From Echinicola soli (lineage in GTDB: Bacteria > Bacteroidota > Bacteroidia > Cytophagales > Cyclobacteriaceae), in the NCBI RefSeq assembly GCF_006575665.1, contig NZ_CP041253.1, forward strand, positions 2,455,001 through 2,519,000: 64,000 nt of DNA, given 5' to 3'. The notes beneath the pieces are model-generated. The model saw only the letters and a list, made by a program, of their open reading frames with translations, did no database searches and was not told where the DNA came from. Each line of letters starts with the position of its first letter. Within the stretch, counting starts at the first letter, position 1. Made by a program: the position numbers and the translations under genes. Positions 9,718 through 18,088 of this stretch are shown here, piece after piece.

Positions 9718-10185
9718 ATGTCAGCAGAAGAAAATTTCAAAAAGTTAGGACTAAGCCTTCCTCCGGCGCCAGCACCAAAAGGAGTGTACCGTCCATGTCT
9801 TGTCGACGGGAAATATTTATACCTTTCAGGACATGGCACTGTACAAGATGACGGTAGCTTGATCATGGGGAGAATAGGGGAAGCGCTTGACGAGGAAGAA
9901 GGTAAGCTAGCGGCCAGGCAGGTCGGGTTGGCGATGCTTTCCACCATCAAAACAAATTTGGGAAGCCTTAACAAGGTCAAAAGGGTGGTTAAAGTCCTGG
10001 GGATGGTCAATTGCGTATCGGATTTTGAGCGACATCCCTATATTATTAATGGCTGTAGTGAGCTTTTTGCAGAAGTGTGGGGCGAGGAAAATGGGGTCGG
10101 CGTTCGCAGTGCCGTTGGTTTTGGTTCATTGCCTGACAATATTCCCGTGGAGGTAGAGGCAATGTTTGAATTGCATCAGATATAA
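9718..10185 (+). CDS. RidA/YjgF-family protein (probable enamine/imine deaminase)
   Basis: 155 residues of the Rid superfamily. Rid proteins hydrolyse reactive 2-aminoacrylate and related enamines released by PLP enzymes. Visible family features are the YLYLSGHGTV segment and the C-terminal GVGVRSAVGFGSLPDNIPVE, whose Arg corresponds to the substrate-binding Arg of RidA. The protein is somewhat longer than E. coli RidA (about 128 residues), so it belongs to another Rid subgroup. It lies 14 nt before the fold-III PLP enzyme. If that enzyme dehydrates D-serine, the product is exactly the 2-aminoacrylate a Rid protein removes. Confidence 0.85.
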   Translation: MSAEENFKKLGLSLPPAPAPKGVYRPCLVDGKYLYLSGHGTVQDDGSLIMGRIGEALDEEEGKLAARQVGLAMLSTIKTNLGSLNKVKRVVKVLGMVNCVSDFERHPYIINGCSELFAEVWGEENGVGVRSAVGFGSLPDNIPVEVEAMFELHQI

Positions 10186-10199
10186 TTAAAGAGAAAGAA

Positions 10200-11306
10200 A
10201 TGGATTGGTATGAGATAAAGGATGTGGAGACCATTGATTCACCAACGCTTGTTGTTTATCCGAAGCGTGTGAGGTCAAATATAGGAAAACTTAAATCCAT
10301 GGTAAACGAAGTGGCTCAGCTGCAGCCACACATCAAGACGGTGAAGTGTAAGGAAGTGGTGAAAATGCTGATGGATGCAGGGATAGATAAATTTAAGTGT
10401 GCAACCATTGCCGAAGCGGAAATATTAGGCATGGCCGGTGCCAGGGAAGTGCTGATTGCCTATCCCATGGTGGGGCCAAAAGTCGACAGGATGATTAAAT
10501 TGATGTTGGTTTATCAGGATACGGAGTTCTCCTGTTTAGTGGATTGCCCAGAGCAGGCCAGGCACCTTTCTGCACAAACCTATCAAGCAGACGTTTACCT
10601 CAGGGTATTTGTGGACCTGAATGTGGGCACTGACCGAACGGGGGTAAGGCCCTTGGCAGAAGCCATGGAGCTATATGACTATTGCAAGGCCACCAGTCAC
10701 TTGATCACCATGGGACTGCACATCTATGATGGTCATATCAGGCATAGGGATTTGGGTTTAAGAAAGGAAGCCTGCGATGCTGCTTTCGAGCCGGTGGAGG
10801 AATTGGCCAAACGTGTAAGGGAAAAGTATCCCGGTAAACTGAAGATTATAGCCGGTGGTTCACCCACTTTTCCGATTCATGCCCTACGAAAAGGGGTGGT
10901 TTGTAGTCCTGGAACATTCGCTTATTGGGATAAAGGATATCAAGAAGGACTGCCGGAACAAACATTTGATTTTGCTGCTGCATTGGTTTGTCGGGTGATT
11001 TCCCGTCCTGGACCACAGCTGATCTGTTTGGATTTAGGATATAAGTCAGTGGCATCTGAAGGGCCACTGGGGAAGCGGGTTTGGTTTCCTGCCCATCCTT
11101 CTTGGAGTCCCGTAAGCCATAGCGAAGAGCATTTGGTAATAAAGGTGGCTAAAGGGGAGGAACCCCCTGTCGGAGAGGTGCTGTATGCGATTCCTTACCA
11201 CATTTGTCCCACAGTGGCTATGTATGATCGTGTGCTGACCGTGGAAAACCATGAAATCAGCGGAAGTTGGAGTACTGTGGCGCGGAAGAGAAAGATCAAT
11301 ATTTAG
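10200..11306 (+). CDS. Fold-type III PLP enzyme of the D-threonine aldolase / D-serine dehydratase (DSD1-like) family
   Basis: 368 residues. The N-terminal alanine-racemase-like barrel carries the PLP lysine in QPHIKTVK (K46). The C-terminal domain ends with the metal-site motif YHICPTVAMYD, where H334 and C336 match the His/Cys zinc pair of eukaryotic DSD1 D-serine dehydratases; D-threonine aldolases usually have His/Asp. This points to dehydration of D-serine (or a related D-hydroxyamino acid) to pyruvate and ammonia, with PLP and zinc, in the cytoplasm. The preceding Rid gene and upstream DsdX-type permease fit. The aldolase reaction is the main alternative. Confidence 0.82.
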   Translation: MDWYEIKDVETIDSPTLVVYPKRVRSNIGKLKSMVNEVAQLQPHIKTVKCKEVVKMLMDAGIDKFKCATIAEAEILGMAGAREVLIAYPMVGPKVDRMIKLMLVYQDTEFSCLVDCPEQARHLSAQTYQADVYLRVFVDLNVGTDRTGVRPLAEAMELYDYCKATSHLITMGLHIYDGHIRHRDLGLRKEACDAAFEPVEELAKRVREKYPGKLKIIAGGSPTFPIHALRKGVVCSPGTFAYWDKGYQEGLPEQTFDFAAALVCRVISRPGPQLICLDLGYKSVASEGPLGKRVWFPAHPSWSPVSHSEEHLVIKVAKGEEPPVGEVLYAIPYHICPTVAMYDRVLTVENHEISGSWSTVARKRKINI

Positions 11307-11460
11307 TAGTAAGAGGAAAGAACCAAGACGGATAAATGTTGTGCTGGGCCGAGCCCCTGTACTGAGGGAGATTGAGTGTTAGACCCAATTTGATTTAAGC
11401 TGGCAACTCAACAACCTTATAACATTTAAACCTTATCATTTCTATAACCAATAACCAACT

Positions 11461-12525
11461 ATGTTTACAATTGACGCGCATTTGGATTTAAGCATGAACG
11501 CTCTGGAATGGAACAGGGATTTGAGGATGCCTGTCTCCGAAATCAATAACCGTGAAAAAAAAATGACCGATAAGCCAGATCGGGGTAAAGCTACGGTTTC
11601 GTTGCCTGCGCTTCGAGCGGGAGAAATTGGCTTGATAGTGGCGACGCAGATAGCCCGCTATGTAGCTCCAGACAATCCCCTTCCGGGATGGCATTCTCCC
11701 GAGCAGGCCTGGGCACAGACCCAGGGGCAGCTGGCCTGGTACAGGGCGATGGAGGATGCCGGAGAGATGGTACAAATCACAGATTTGAATAGCCTGGAGA
11801 AGCATTTGGACGATTGGAATTGGGGAGGTGATAAGTTACCGATTGGCTATATCCTTTCCTTGGAAGGGGCAGATTCTATTGTGGATTTAAGTTATCTGGA
11901 AAAAGCTTATTCCTATGGGTTGAGGGCTTTGGGGCCTGCTCACTATGGCTCTGGGAGGTATGCGCAAGGGACGGATGCCACGGGGTTTATGGGGAGAAAA
12001 GGGCAGGATTTGCTAAAGGAAATGGAACGGCTGAATATCATTTTGGACGCTACCCACTTGTGCGATGACAGCTTCTGGGAAGCCATGGACCACTTTAATG
12101 GACCGGTGTGGGCGAGCCATAATAATTGTAGGGCACTGGTGGATCATAATCGTCAGTTTAGTGATGAGCAGCTTAAAGAACTGATTGCCCGCGATGCGGT
12201 GATAGGAGGAGCGCTGGATGCATGGATGATGGTGCCTGGGTGGGTAAGAGGGGAATCCACTCCTGAAGGTACAGGCTGTAATTTGGAGAAAATGATCGAT
12301 CACCTGGATCATATTTGTCAGCTCGCAGGAAATGCTGATCATATCGGTATTGGGTCGGATCTGGACGGAGCTTTCGGGAAGGAGCAATGCCCGTATGACC
12401 TGGAAACCATTGCAGACTTGAGCAATGTTCCAGATTTATTGCAGCAGCGTGGCTATAAGGAAGAAGATATAGAAAAAGTGATGCATGGCAATTGGCTTAG
12501 GTTTTTACGGGATGTTTGGGGGTAG
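11461..12525 (+). CDS. Membrane dipeptidase (peptidase family M19)
   Basis: 354 residues, typical for M19. Metal ligands can be followed along the chain: H7 and D9 in IDAHLDL, Glu in LSLEGADS, His in DATHLCDD, His in VWASHNN and Asp in IGIGSDLDGAFG. These zinc enzymes split dipeptides and accept a D-residue at the C-terminal position. No signal peptide is seen, so it is probably cytoplasmic. It follows the fold-III PLP enzyme in the same direction after 154 bp and may supply free D-amino acids to it. The spacer shows no terminator. Confidence 0.92.
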   Translation: MFTIDAHLDLSMNALEWNRDLRMPVSEINNREKKMTDKPDRGKATVSLPALRAGEIGLIVATQIARYVAPDNPLPGWHSPEQAWAQTQGQLAWYRAMEDAGEMVQITDLNSLEKHLDDWNWGGDKLPIGYILSLEGADSIVDLSYLEKAYSYGLRALGPAHYGSGRYAQGTDATGFMGRKGQDLLKEMERLNIILDATHLCDDSFWEAMDHFNGPVWASHNNCRALVDHNRQFSDEQLKELIARDAVIGGALDAWMMVPGWVRGESTPEGTGCNLEKMIDHLDHICQLAGNADHIGIGSDLDGAFGKEQCPYDLETIADLSNVPDLLQQRGYKEEDIEKVMHGNWLRFLRDVWG

Positions 12526-12717
12526 AATTGCGAAGTATGAAGTTGGGTGTTGGATGACCGAAGTCGGATGATTGGTTCGATATTCCTTTATTATAAAAGG
12601 GGTGAAGGATCAAGCTAGGGTTAAGTTAAGTGAGATCGTATCCTCGGCTCCGTATGGGGAGCACATGCCTGTGTCAGGCAACCCCATTTGGTGCGAAAGC
12701 ATACATTTGCAAACTGA

Positions 12718-13095
12718 TTATAATTTTTTTAGCTGCTCGTTGAACATCTTAAGCTTTTCAATCTCCCTCTGGAGGGTCTGATCGGTTCCATCAATGTACA
12801 AGGTGATTCCGGTTTTACGTTGGTCACTGTAGTCGGACGTCTCTTCTTCAAATTGCATCGCCGGAGTTTTGTATTCCGGATATTTTTTAAACATTCCTTT
12901 GAGATGAGGAAATTCTCCAGAAAAGTCATGGTTTAAGGCCCTGCCTATTCGCAGGATAACGTCATCTTTTATATTTGGATTATTGAAAATGTTATATAAC
13001 TGTCTTCGGCTGTATCCTGATTCATTTGCAACCTTGGTAATTGAGAAATTGCTTTTATTCACAATTGTGCGCACTATTTCCCCTCTATGGATCAT
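12718..13095 (-). CDS. Small helix-turn-helix DNA-binding protein
   Basis: 125 residues. Residues 15-50 (SITKVANESGYSRRQLYNIF) read as a helix-turn-helix with a basic recognition helix. The C-terminal part (EIEKLKMFNEQLKKL) is probably a short coiled coil for dimerisation. No ligand domain is visible. It converges on the M19 gene and is divergent from the small gene at 13284. It could regulate its own locus, but targets cannot be read from the sequence. Confidence 0.75.
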   Translation of the reverse strand: MIHRGEIVRTIVNKSNFSITKVANESGYSRRQLYNIFNNPNIKDDVILRIGRALNHDFSGEFPHLKGMFKKYPEYKTPAMQFEEETSDYSDQRKTGITLYIDGTDQTLQREIEKLKMFNEQLKKL

Positions 13096-13283
13096 TTTTC
13101 TAGCTTTTTTACAAATAAACGGGAATAAACTATGTACAAATGTTCAATATTAAGCGTGAAAAATTCTCTAATTTTAAATAAAATGTGTAATTTTAGGTAA
13201 TTAATGGGGAAATATGGGCAATTTAAGAGAACGTTTTTTTCAGCCTTGTGTAATCACTATTTACAACAATTAATCTCAATACA

Positions 13284-13571
13284 ATGAAATACCAAGTTAC
13301 CAAACACATAAAGGGAAATGAACACCCTGTGCTGAAATACCTGGAAGAATATACGTATCTTTTTAATGAGGTGGACTATTCAGATCTCACAAGAACAACC
13401 GAAAAGTTATTTGAAACACTACAGTGCCTAACGAGAGAATTTTTCAAATGCAACAAAAGGCTTTTCAACGGGCATGGAAAGGTTGAATTTGACTTAAACA
13501 CAGAATCAGACGATCAGTTTATCATGATCTCCATAGCTGAGCAGTCAATCATTATAAAACCAGCATCCTGA
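13284..13571 (+). CDS. Hypothetical protein, 95 residues
   Basis: I do not recognise this family. The product is soluble, charged and probably mixed alpha/beta, with a Lys-rich start and no signal peptide or membrane segment; it has Cys at about 50 and 58. The preceding 180 bp are AT-rich and divergent from the HTH gene, so the two may share a control region. It sits 220 bp upstream of rpsA in the same direction. Amino-acid composition looks like a real protein. Confidence 0.6.
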   Translation: MKYQVTKHIKGNEHPVLKYLEEYTYLFNEVDYSDLTRTTEKLFETLQCLTREFFKCNKRLFNGHGKVEFDLNTESDDQFIMISIAEQSIIIKPAS

Positions 13572-13645
13572 TAGCGTACGCTGAATGTAGCGATGACAAG
13601 TGCCTGAATGTCAACCTTTGTCCAGGTGTTAATTTTTTTAGCGAA

Positions 13646-13678
13646 ATTGTTTTAAGTCATAAAAAATCAGTACTTTTG
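13646..13678 (+). promoter_or_regulatory. Probable rpsA promoter
   Basis: A perfect Bacteroidota -7 box, TACTTTTG, lies at 13671-13678. A weaker -33 element, ATTG, lies at 13646-13649 with a 21 nt spacer; the usual form is TTTG with 19-21 nt. Transcription would start near 13685, leaving a leader of about 110 nt before the rpsA ATG. Confidence 0.6.
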
Positions 13679-13794
13679 CAGTCCGTTCAGGTGGACGGTT
13701 TCCGGTGGTCACGTTGGCAGCTGGAGATATCTATAACTAAAAACCTCAGCCTGAAGACACTAGGGCTGTTGAAAGTCAGTGTCATTTTATCAAT

Positions 13795-15576
13795 ATGTCT
13801 AATAACGAAGATTTTAACTGGGACAAGTTCGAAACCAAAGGTTTTGGCGAAGGCTACACTTCTGCAGAGAGAGCAGAGATGGAAAAGCTGTATGACGAAA
13901 CTTTGACCGAAATCAGCGAAAAGGAAGTTATCAAAGGTACTGTAGTAGGTGTCAACGATAAGGATGTTATCATCAATATCGGATTCAAATCTGATGGTCT
14001 AGTGCCAAGAACTGAGTTCCGTGACCTTCCTGATCTGAAGATCGGTGATGAAGTAGAACTTTTCATTGAAGAGCAGGAGAATTCACTGGGTCAATTGGTA
14101 CTTTCTAGAAAGAAAGCCAAGATGGTACGTGCATGGCAAGACATCGAAGATGCGCTTGAATTTGACAATGTGATCGAAGGTCTTGTAAAAAGAAGAACCA
14201 AAGGTGGTCTTATCGTGGATATCTACGGTGTGGAGGCCTTCTTGCCAGGTTCTCAAATTGACGTGAAGCCTATCAGGGACTTTGATGTCTATGTAGGTAA
14301 GAAAATGGAAGTCAAAGTGGTTAAGATCAACCACGCCAACGATAACGTAGTAGTTTCTCACAAAGTACTGATCGAAAAAGATCTGGAGAAGCAAAAAGCA
14401 GAGATCCTCAACAACCTGGAGAAAGGTCAGGTATTGGAAGGTGTGATCAAGAACATGACCAATTTCGGTGTATTCATCGACCTTGGTGGTGTGGATGGTC
14501 TACTTCACATTACAGACATTTCTTGGGGACGTATCAACCATCCAGAAGAAGTGCTTAACCTTGACGACAAAGTACAGGTGGTGGTACTTGACTTTGACGA
14601 TGACAAGAAACGTATCTCTTTGGGTATGAAGCAGCTTACTGCTCATCCTTGGGACTCTCTTTCTGCTGAACTTGAGGTTGGTTCTAAAGTGAAAGGCCGT
14701 ATCGTTAATGTGGCTGACTACGGTGCATTCCTTGAGCTTGCTCCAGGTGTAGAAGGTCTTATCCACGTATCTGAAATGTCTTGGTCTCAGCACTTGAGAA
14801 ACCCTGCGGACTTTGTGAAAGTAGGTGACGAAATCGAAGCTGTAGTGCTTACCTTGGACAAAGAAGACCGTAAGATGTCTCTTGGTATCAAACAACTTAC
14901 TGAAGACCCATGGACTAAGCAGGACATGGTGACAAAGTATGCTGTAGGTACTAAGCACCAAGGCGTCGTTAGAAACTTGACCAACTTCGGCTTGTTCCTT
15001 GAATTGGAAGAAGGTATCGACGGTCTGGTTCACGTGTCTGATCTTTCTTGGACCAAGAAAATCAAGCACCCTTCTGAGTACGTTAAAGTAAATGACGAGC
15101 TAGAAGTAGTGGTGCTGGAACTTGATGTAGATAACAGAAGATTGGCCTTGGGTCATAAGCAGCTTGAAGAGAATCCTTGGGATACTTTTGAAGGAGTGTT
15201 CCCTGTAGGTTCTACCCACAAGTGTACTGTGGTTTCTAAAAACGATAAAGGCGCTGTCCTTGAGCTTCCTTATGGACTCGAAGGATTTGCGACTATCAAG
15301 AACCTAGACAAAGAAGACGGTTCGCAAGTAGAAGTAGGTGACGCGGTTGATTTCGTTGTGACTGAGTTCTCTAAAGATGACAAGCGAATTGTACTTTCTC
15401 ATACTGCTACCTTCAGAGAGGATGCGATGCCTTCTAAGCAGCCAGCTAAGAAGACTTCTTCCGCTCCTAAGAAGAAGCCAGCAGGTGGTGGAGATGCACA
15501 AGAAAAATCTACCCTAGGTGATTTGGATGCACTTTCTGCGTTGAAAGAGAAAATGGAAGGTGGAGACAAGAAGTAA
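13795..15576 (+). CDS. rpsA: 30S ribosomal protein S1
   Basis: 593 residues with six S1 RNA-binding repeats, at about 40-110, 125-190, 205-280, 290-365, 375-455 and 465-530. Repeats 3-5 are best conserved (NFGVFIDLGGVDGLLHITDI, DYGAFLELAPGVEGLIHVSE, NFGLFLELEEGIDGLVHVSD). The C-terminal tail is Lys/Pro/Ser-rich (SKQPAKKTSSAPKKKPAGGG) and probably disordered. S1 brings mRNA to the 30S subunit, which matters in Bacteroidota where Shine-Dalgarno use is weak. The codon use is strongly biased, as in highly expressed genes. It has its own promoter and a strong terminator. Confidence 0.97.
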   Translation: MSNNEDFNWDKFETKGFGEGYTSAERAEMEKLYDETLTEISEKEVIKGTVVGVNDKDVIINIGFKSDGLVPRTEFRDLPDLKIGDEVELFIEEQENSLGQLVLSRKKAKMVRAWQDIEDALEFDNVIEGLVKRRTKGGLIVDIYGVEAFLPGSQIDVKPIRDFDVYVGKKMEVKVVKINHANDNVVVSHKVLIEKDLEKQKAEILNNLEKGQVLEGVIKNMTNFGVFIDLGGVDGLLHITDISWGRINHPEEVLNLDDKVQVVVLDFDDDKKRISLGMKQLTAHPWDSLSAELEVGSKVKGRIVNVADYGAFLELAPGVEGLIHVSEMSWSQHLRNPADFVKVGDEIEAVVLTLDKEDRKMSLGIKQLTEDPWTKQDMVTKYAVGTKHQGVVRNLTNFGLFLELEEGIDGLVHVSDLSWTKKIKHPSEYVKVNDELEVVVLELDVDNRRLALGHKQLEENPWDTFEGVFPVGSTHKCTVVSKNDKGAVLELPYGLEGFATIKNLDKEDGSQVEVGDAVDFVVTEFSKDDKRIVLSHTATFREDAMPSKQPAKKTSSAPKKKPAGGGDAQEKSTLGDLDALSALKEKMEGGDKK

Positions 15577-15605
15577 TTCTTAGTCCAACCACTTAATGGA
15601 AATAG

Positions 15606-15637
15606 AAAAGCATCCGCCACGGCGGATGCTTTTTTTA
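15606..15637 (+). terminator. rpsA terminator
   Basis: A GC-rich hairpin with arms AAAAGCATCCGCC and GGCGGATGCTTTT is followed by a T run, about 30 nt after the rpsA stop. Its core TCCGCCACGGCGGA recurs in other spacers of the window. Confidence 0.9.
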
Positions 15638-15726
15638 TTTTCAGACCGGCACAGTAAGAATCAAGCGTAAAGTGAGTCAGTGATGCTGAGGTGTTCTTCC
15701 CTGGTTATAGTTGACCGGATTAATTA

Positions 15727-15840
15727 TTAGATTTCATTGTCAAACATAGTAATAACTGGTCTTTCCCTAGATGGAATTTTAGACCAATTCTTTTCAAGTT
15801 CCTTTGGTCTTTTGTCTAATAGCTCACGTATCATTTCTCT
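15727..15840 (-). other. In-frame coding-like tail after the DUF72 stop codon
   Basis: Directly after the TAG of the DUF72 gene, the same frame stays open for 37 more codons (REMIRELLDKRPKELEKNW and so on) and ends with TAA at 15727-15729. Composition is protein-like, amphipathic and charged. The likely reading is that the DUF72 protein was once longer and a Gln or other codon became TAG. A separate 35-residue protein from the internal ATG is less likely. Confidence 0.5.
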
Positions 15841-16707
15841 CTACTCATTTGGTATTTTTATGGTTAGATCAAACTCCTTATTAAGCTTCTCGATGAAATA
15901 GGCGGAAAGCAGTGGGGATTCCTTTTCGATGTTTTGATGGACAAAGAAATATAGTTTTTTAAGTCCTTGCTTTCTCCACTGGATGATTCGCTCCAGCCAA
16001 TCGTCCAGTCTGGAGTAATCGCTGTCGGCATTGGCACCGACATACCTTATAAAGGCGGTGTCGCTGGTCAGTCGCATATGGAGCATGTCTCTCCTTCCTG
16101 CTGTATCTACAATGATGTTGGTACGGTCATTTTCCACTAGTAGCTTACAGTAGTTGTCCAGAATCTCCTCGTCAGCAAACCATTCTTCATTGCGTAACTC
16201 AAGTGCCAGGGGAATCTCTGGAGGGAATTCAGCAATAAACTTTTCCACTCGGTCAAAATCCTTTGGTTTGAAGTTGTTGTGCATCTGTAGAAAAGCCATT
16301 CCCAGTCGGTTTTCAAAATTAGCGATGGCATCCGCAAAAGCCATGACAGGTTCTTGTACGTTGATGAGGCGCTTGAAGTGACTGACTGTGTTGGGGATTT
16401 TGGGAAAGAACCTGAAGTCCTCAGGCGTTTTGTTTGCCCAGGTTTTGACCTGTTCGATGCTGGGAGAGCTGTAGAAGGTCGCATTGAGCTCGATCGAGTT
16501 AAATTGTGTAGCGTAATAGGTGAGTTCGTCTTTAGTGCCCCTAGGATAGAACCCTTTTAGGTCTGCCCTGTTCCACTTGGCACAGCCCACGTATACCTCA
16601 AATGGCTCATCAGACTTGTGTTTTTGGAGAATGGCACTGGTTTCTGGATGGTCAGGTGGTAAGGTGAAATTTATTGATGACGGGTCTTCTACGCTTCCAA
16701 ATTTCAT
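15841..16707 (-). CDS. DUF72 (YecE-like) family protein, possibly C-terminally truncated
   Basis: 288 residues of the DUF72 family, a TIM-barrel-like fold of unknown biochemical function. Family features are VYVGCAKWNRADLKGFYP near residue 40, FNSIELNATFYSSP near 90, FFPKIPNTVSH near 118 and LALELRNEEWF near 180. There is no signal peptide. The stop is TAG, and the same frame continues for 37 coding-like codons, so the present end may be a nonsense truncation. Upstream is an AT-rich stretch without a clear promoter. Confidence 0.88.
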   Translation of the reverse strand: MKFGSVEDPSSINFTLPPDHPETSAILQKHKSDEPFEVYVGCAKWNRADLKGFYPRGTKDELTYYATQFNSIELNATFYSSPSIEQVKTWANKTPEDFRFFPKIPNTVSHFKRLINVQEPVMAFADAIANFENRLGMAFLQMHNNFKPKDFDRVEKFIAEFPPEIPLALELRNEEWFADEEILDNYCKLLVENDRTNIIVDTAGRRDMLHMRLTSDTAFIRYVGANADSDYSRLDDWLERIIQWRKQGLKKLYFFVHQNIEKESPLLSAYFIEKLNKEFDLTIKIPNE

Positions 16708-17610
16708 GGTTTAGTTTTTAAAGTTGAGAGAAAAATATAAGTTAGCTATTTATGTGAAAATTTGAAACGGAAGAGCTGGTGAAAAGTTTTGTGAGGAGCT
16801 TTACGGACAGGATGACGGTTGCCGAGTGGACCTGCCTTTACGCCAGTTAGGGGCAAGCAGTTTTTGGATAGCACAAAGGTGGCGCAGATATGGGGGCAAG
16901 CCATATTTTTGGGTGCGGAGTAAGGTTTTTATTAATTTGGTATGTTGCCACAAAATGTTTTGTAGGAGTATTCCAGATTTCACGGAAAACAAACAGTCTT
17001 GGGCCTTAGAGCTTTGTGGTTTACCGTATCTTATTCGTTACCAAGCTAGCCCATCTAACGGCGGGGCAGACAAATTGGCGTTGATATACCACTTAATAGA
17101 AAAGAACTAACGCTCTATGCTGCCCGTACTTTAACAGGTGTTGAGTTAAAAACTCACTGTTCGCGGTTCTGCAGCACAGCTGTCGGAACAACAGGTGGCC
17201 TGCTTTTTTTTGCCATGAAGGCTCGAAGTCACAAAGTAGATCTGTAGGGAAGTGTCGTGCAGTCTGCACCTTTGTTACCCAAAAAAAACTACTGCCTTGG
17301 TGACTTTGTGGCAAAAAAACAAAAAAGAAACCATATTAAGATAAAGGGATTCATAACCCTCAATTTTTCGGGTCAAGCGAAAAAGTTGGGGGGGATTAGG
17401 GTTGGTTTCGATAGCACGCAGATGGCGCAGATTAATAAGACCTGCGCTGATTTTTTATACTGGAGCACGCATTCCTATTGCTAAATTAAAGAGAAATATG
17501 CTTACCAAAACCACCTGAAAATCTCTCATCCCCCAGAAATATTGCTTGGTCCAAATTTTCCGCTTGCTCCGTTTTTTCTTTTTGATGGCCTTAACATAGA
17601 GATAAAATCA
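16708..17610. other. Gene-free stretch with dispersed repeat copies
   Basis: About 900 bp between the DUF72 gene and tRNA-Cys. Short open frames (for example 16826-17110 and 17257-17484) have no protein-like composition and I reject them. It holds a full copy (17370-17457) and a fragment (16865-16889) of a dispersed spacer repeat. It also has an inverted pair related to AAGTCACAAAGT (17226-17237) and ACTTTGTGG (17300-17308). No promoter for a protein gene is evident. Confidence 0.55.
17370..17457 (+). repeat. Dispersed spacer repeat, copy 1
   Basis: This stretch runs from GGGTCAAGCGAAAAAGTTGG to CTGCGCTGATTTTTT and contains GATAGCACGCAGATGGCGCA. A diverged copy lies on the other strand at 56764-56847 with the same order of blocks, and a short third fragment lies at 16865-16889. 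It codes for nothing evident. Confidence 0.65.
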
Positions 17611-17641
17611 AAAAAAAAAGCACCCGCAAACGGATGCTTTT
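17611..17641 (-). terminator. tRNA-Cys terminator
   Basis: On the minus strand the tRNA is followed at once by AAAAGCATCCG, a TTTG loop and CGGGTGCTTTT with ten T. One pair is G-U only when read on the minus strand, which supports that orientation. Confidence 0.85.
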
Positions 17642-17644
17642 TGA

Positions 17645-17718
17645 TGGAGGTCGAGAGCGGATTCGAACCGCTGTACAAGGTTTTGCAGACCTCTGCCTAG
17701 CCACTCGGCCACTCGACC
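17645..17718 (-). tRNA. tRNA-Cys (anticodon GCA)
   Basis: The minus strand folds as a full cloverleaf. The acceptor arm is GGTCGAG/CTCGACC, the anticodon loop CTGCAAA carries GCA, and the T arm contains GGTTCGAATCC. The discriminator base is U73, an identity mark of tRNA-Cys, and CCA is encoded. It stands alone with its own promoter and terminator. Confidence 0.97.
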
Positions 17719-17733
17719 ATCTAAATCGAGATG

Positions 17734-17764
17734 CAAATGTATGGATAATCTGATTTTATCCAAA
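17734..17764 (-). promoter_or_regulatory. tRNA-Cys promoter
   Basis: On the minus strand a perfect Bacteroidota promoter is present: TTTG (17761-17764), a 19 nt spacer and TACATTTG (17734-17741). The tRNA begins 15 nt further on. Confidence 0.85.
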
Positions 17765-18009
17765 ATTAGCCCCTTGAATTTTTAGTGATTTTTTAATTTT
17801 CCCTGGGCTGACAAGGCCTTGTCAATGTCGGTTTAACGCAAATTAGTTGCCTAAGATGACCCTTTTTGACATTTATTTTGCTACTGGGGTTATTTATAAA
17901 AGTTCTAAATAGGATTTGAACATGATTTAGGTTTTGTAAAATGCTGATTTTAAATAGATTGTGGTGGTATTGTGAAATTGCTAAAGGATATTGTGCCTTA
18001 CTGTATGGG

Positions 18010-18040
18010 TTTGAAAAATAGAAGTTGGGTAGTACATTTG
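18010..18040 (+). promoter_or_regulatory. Promoter of the actA-to-DUF420 respiratory operon
   Basis: TTTG at 18010-18013, a spacer of exactly 19 nt and TACATTTG at 18033-18040 match the Bacteroidota sigma-A consensus. Transcription would start near 18047, about 40 nt before the actA ATG. The rest of 17765-18088 is AT-rich and shows no gene or clear operator. Confidence 0.85.
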
Positions 18041-18088
18041 TGAGGAGTTTTAAAAACCGTGAAACAAACTGATTAAAGAGTTATAAAT

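Noticed and set aside
13676..13906. Leader peptide upstream of rpsA
   Set aside because: The frame overlaps the promoter and rpsA itself and has no protein-like composition.
16826..17484. Short plus-strand frames in the spacer before tRNA-Cys
   Set aside because: They run through repeat copies and have no conserved motif or plausible start.
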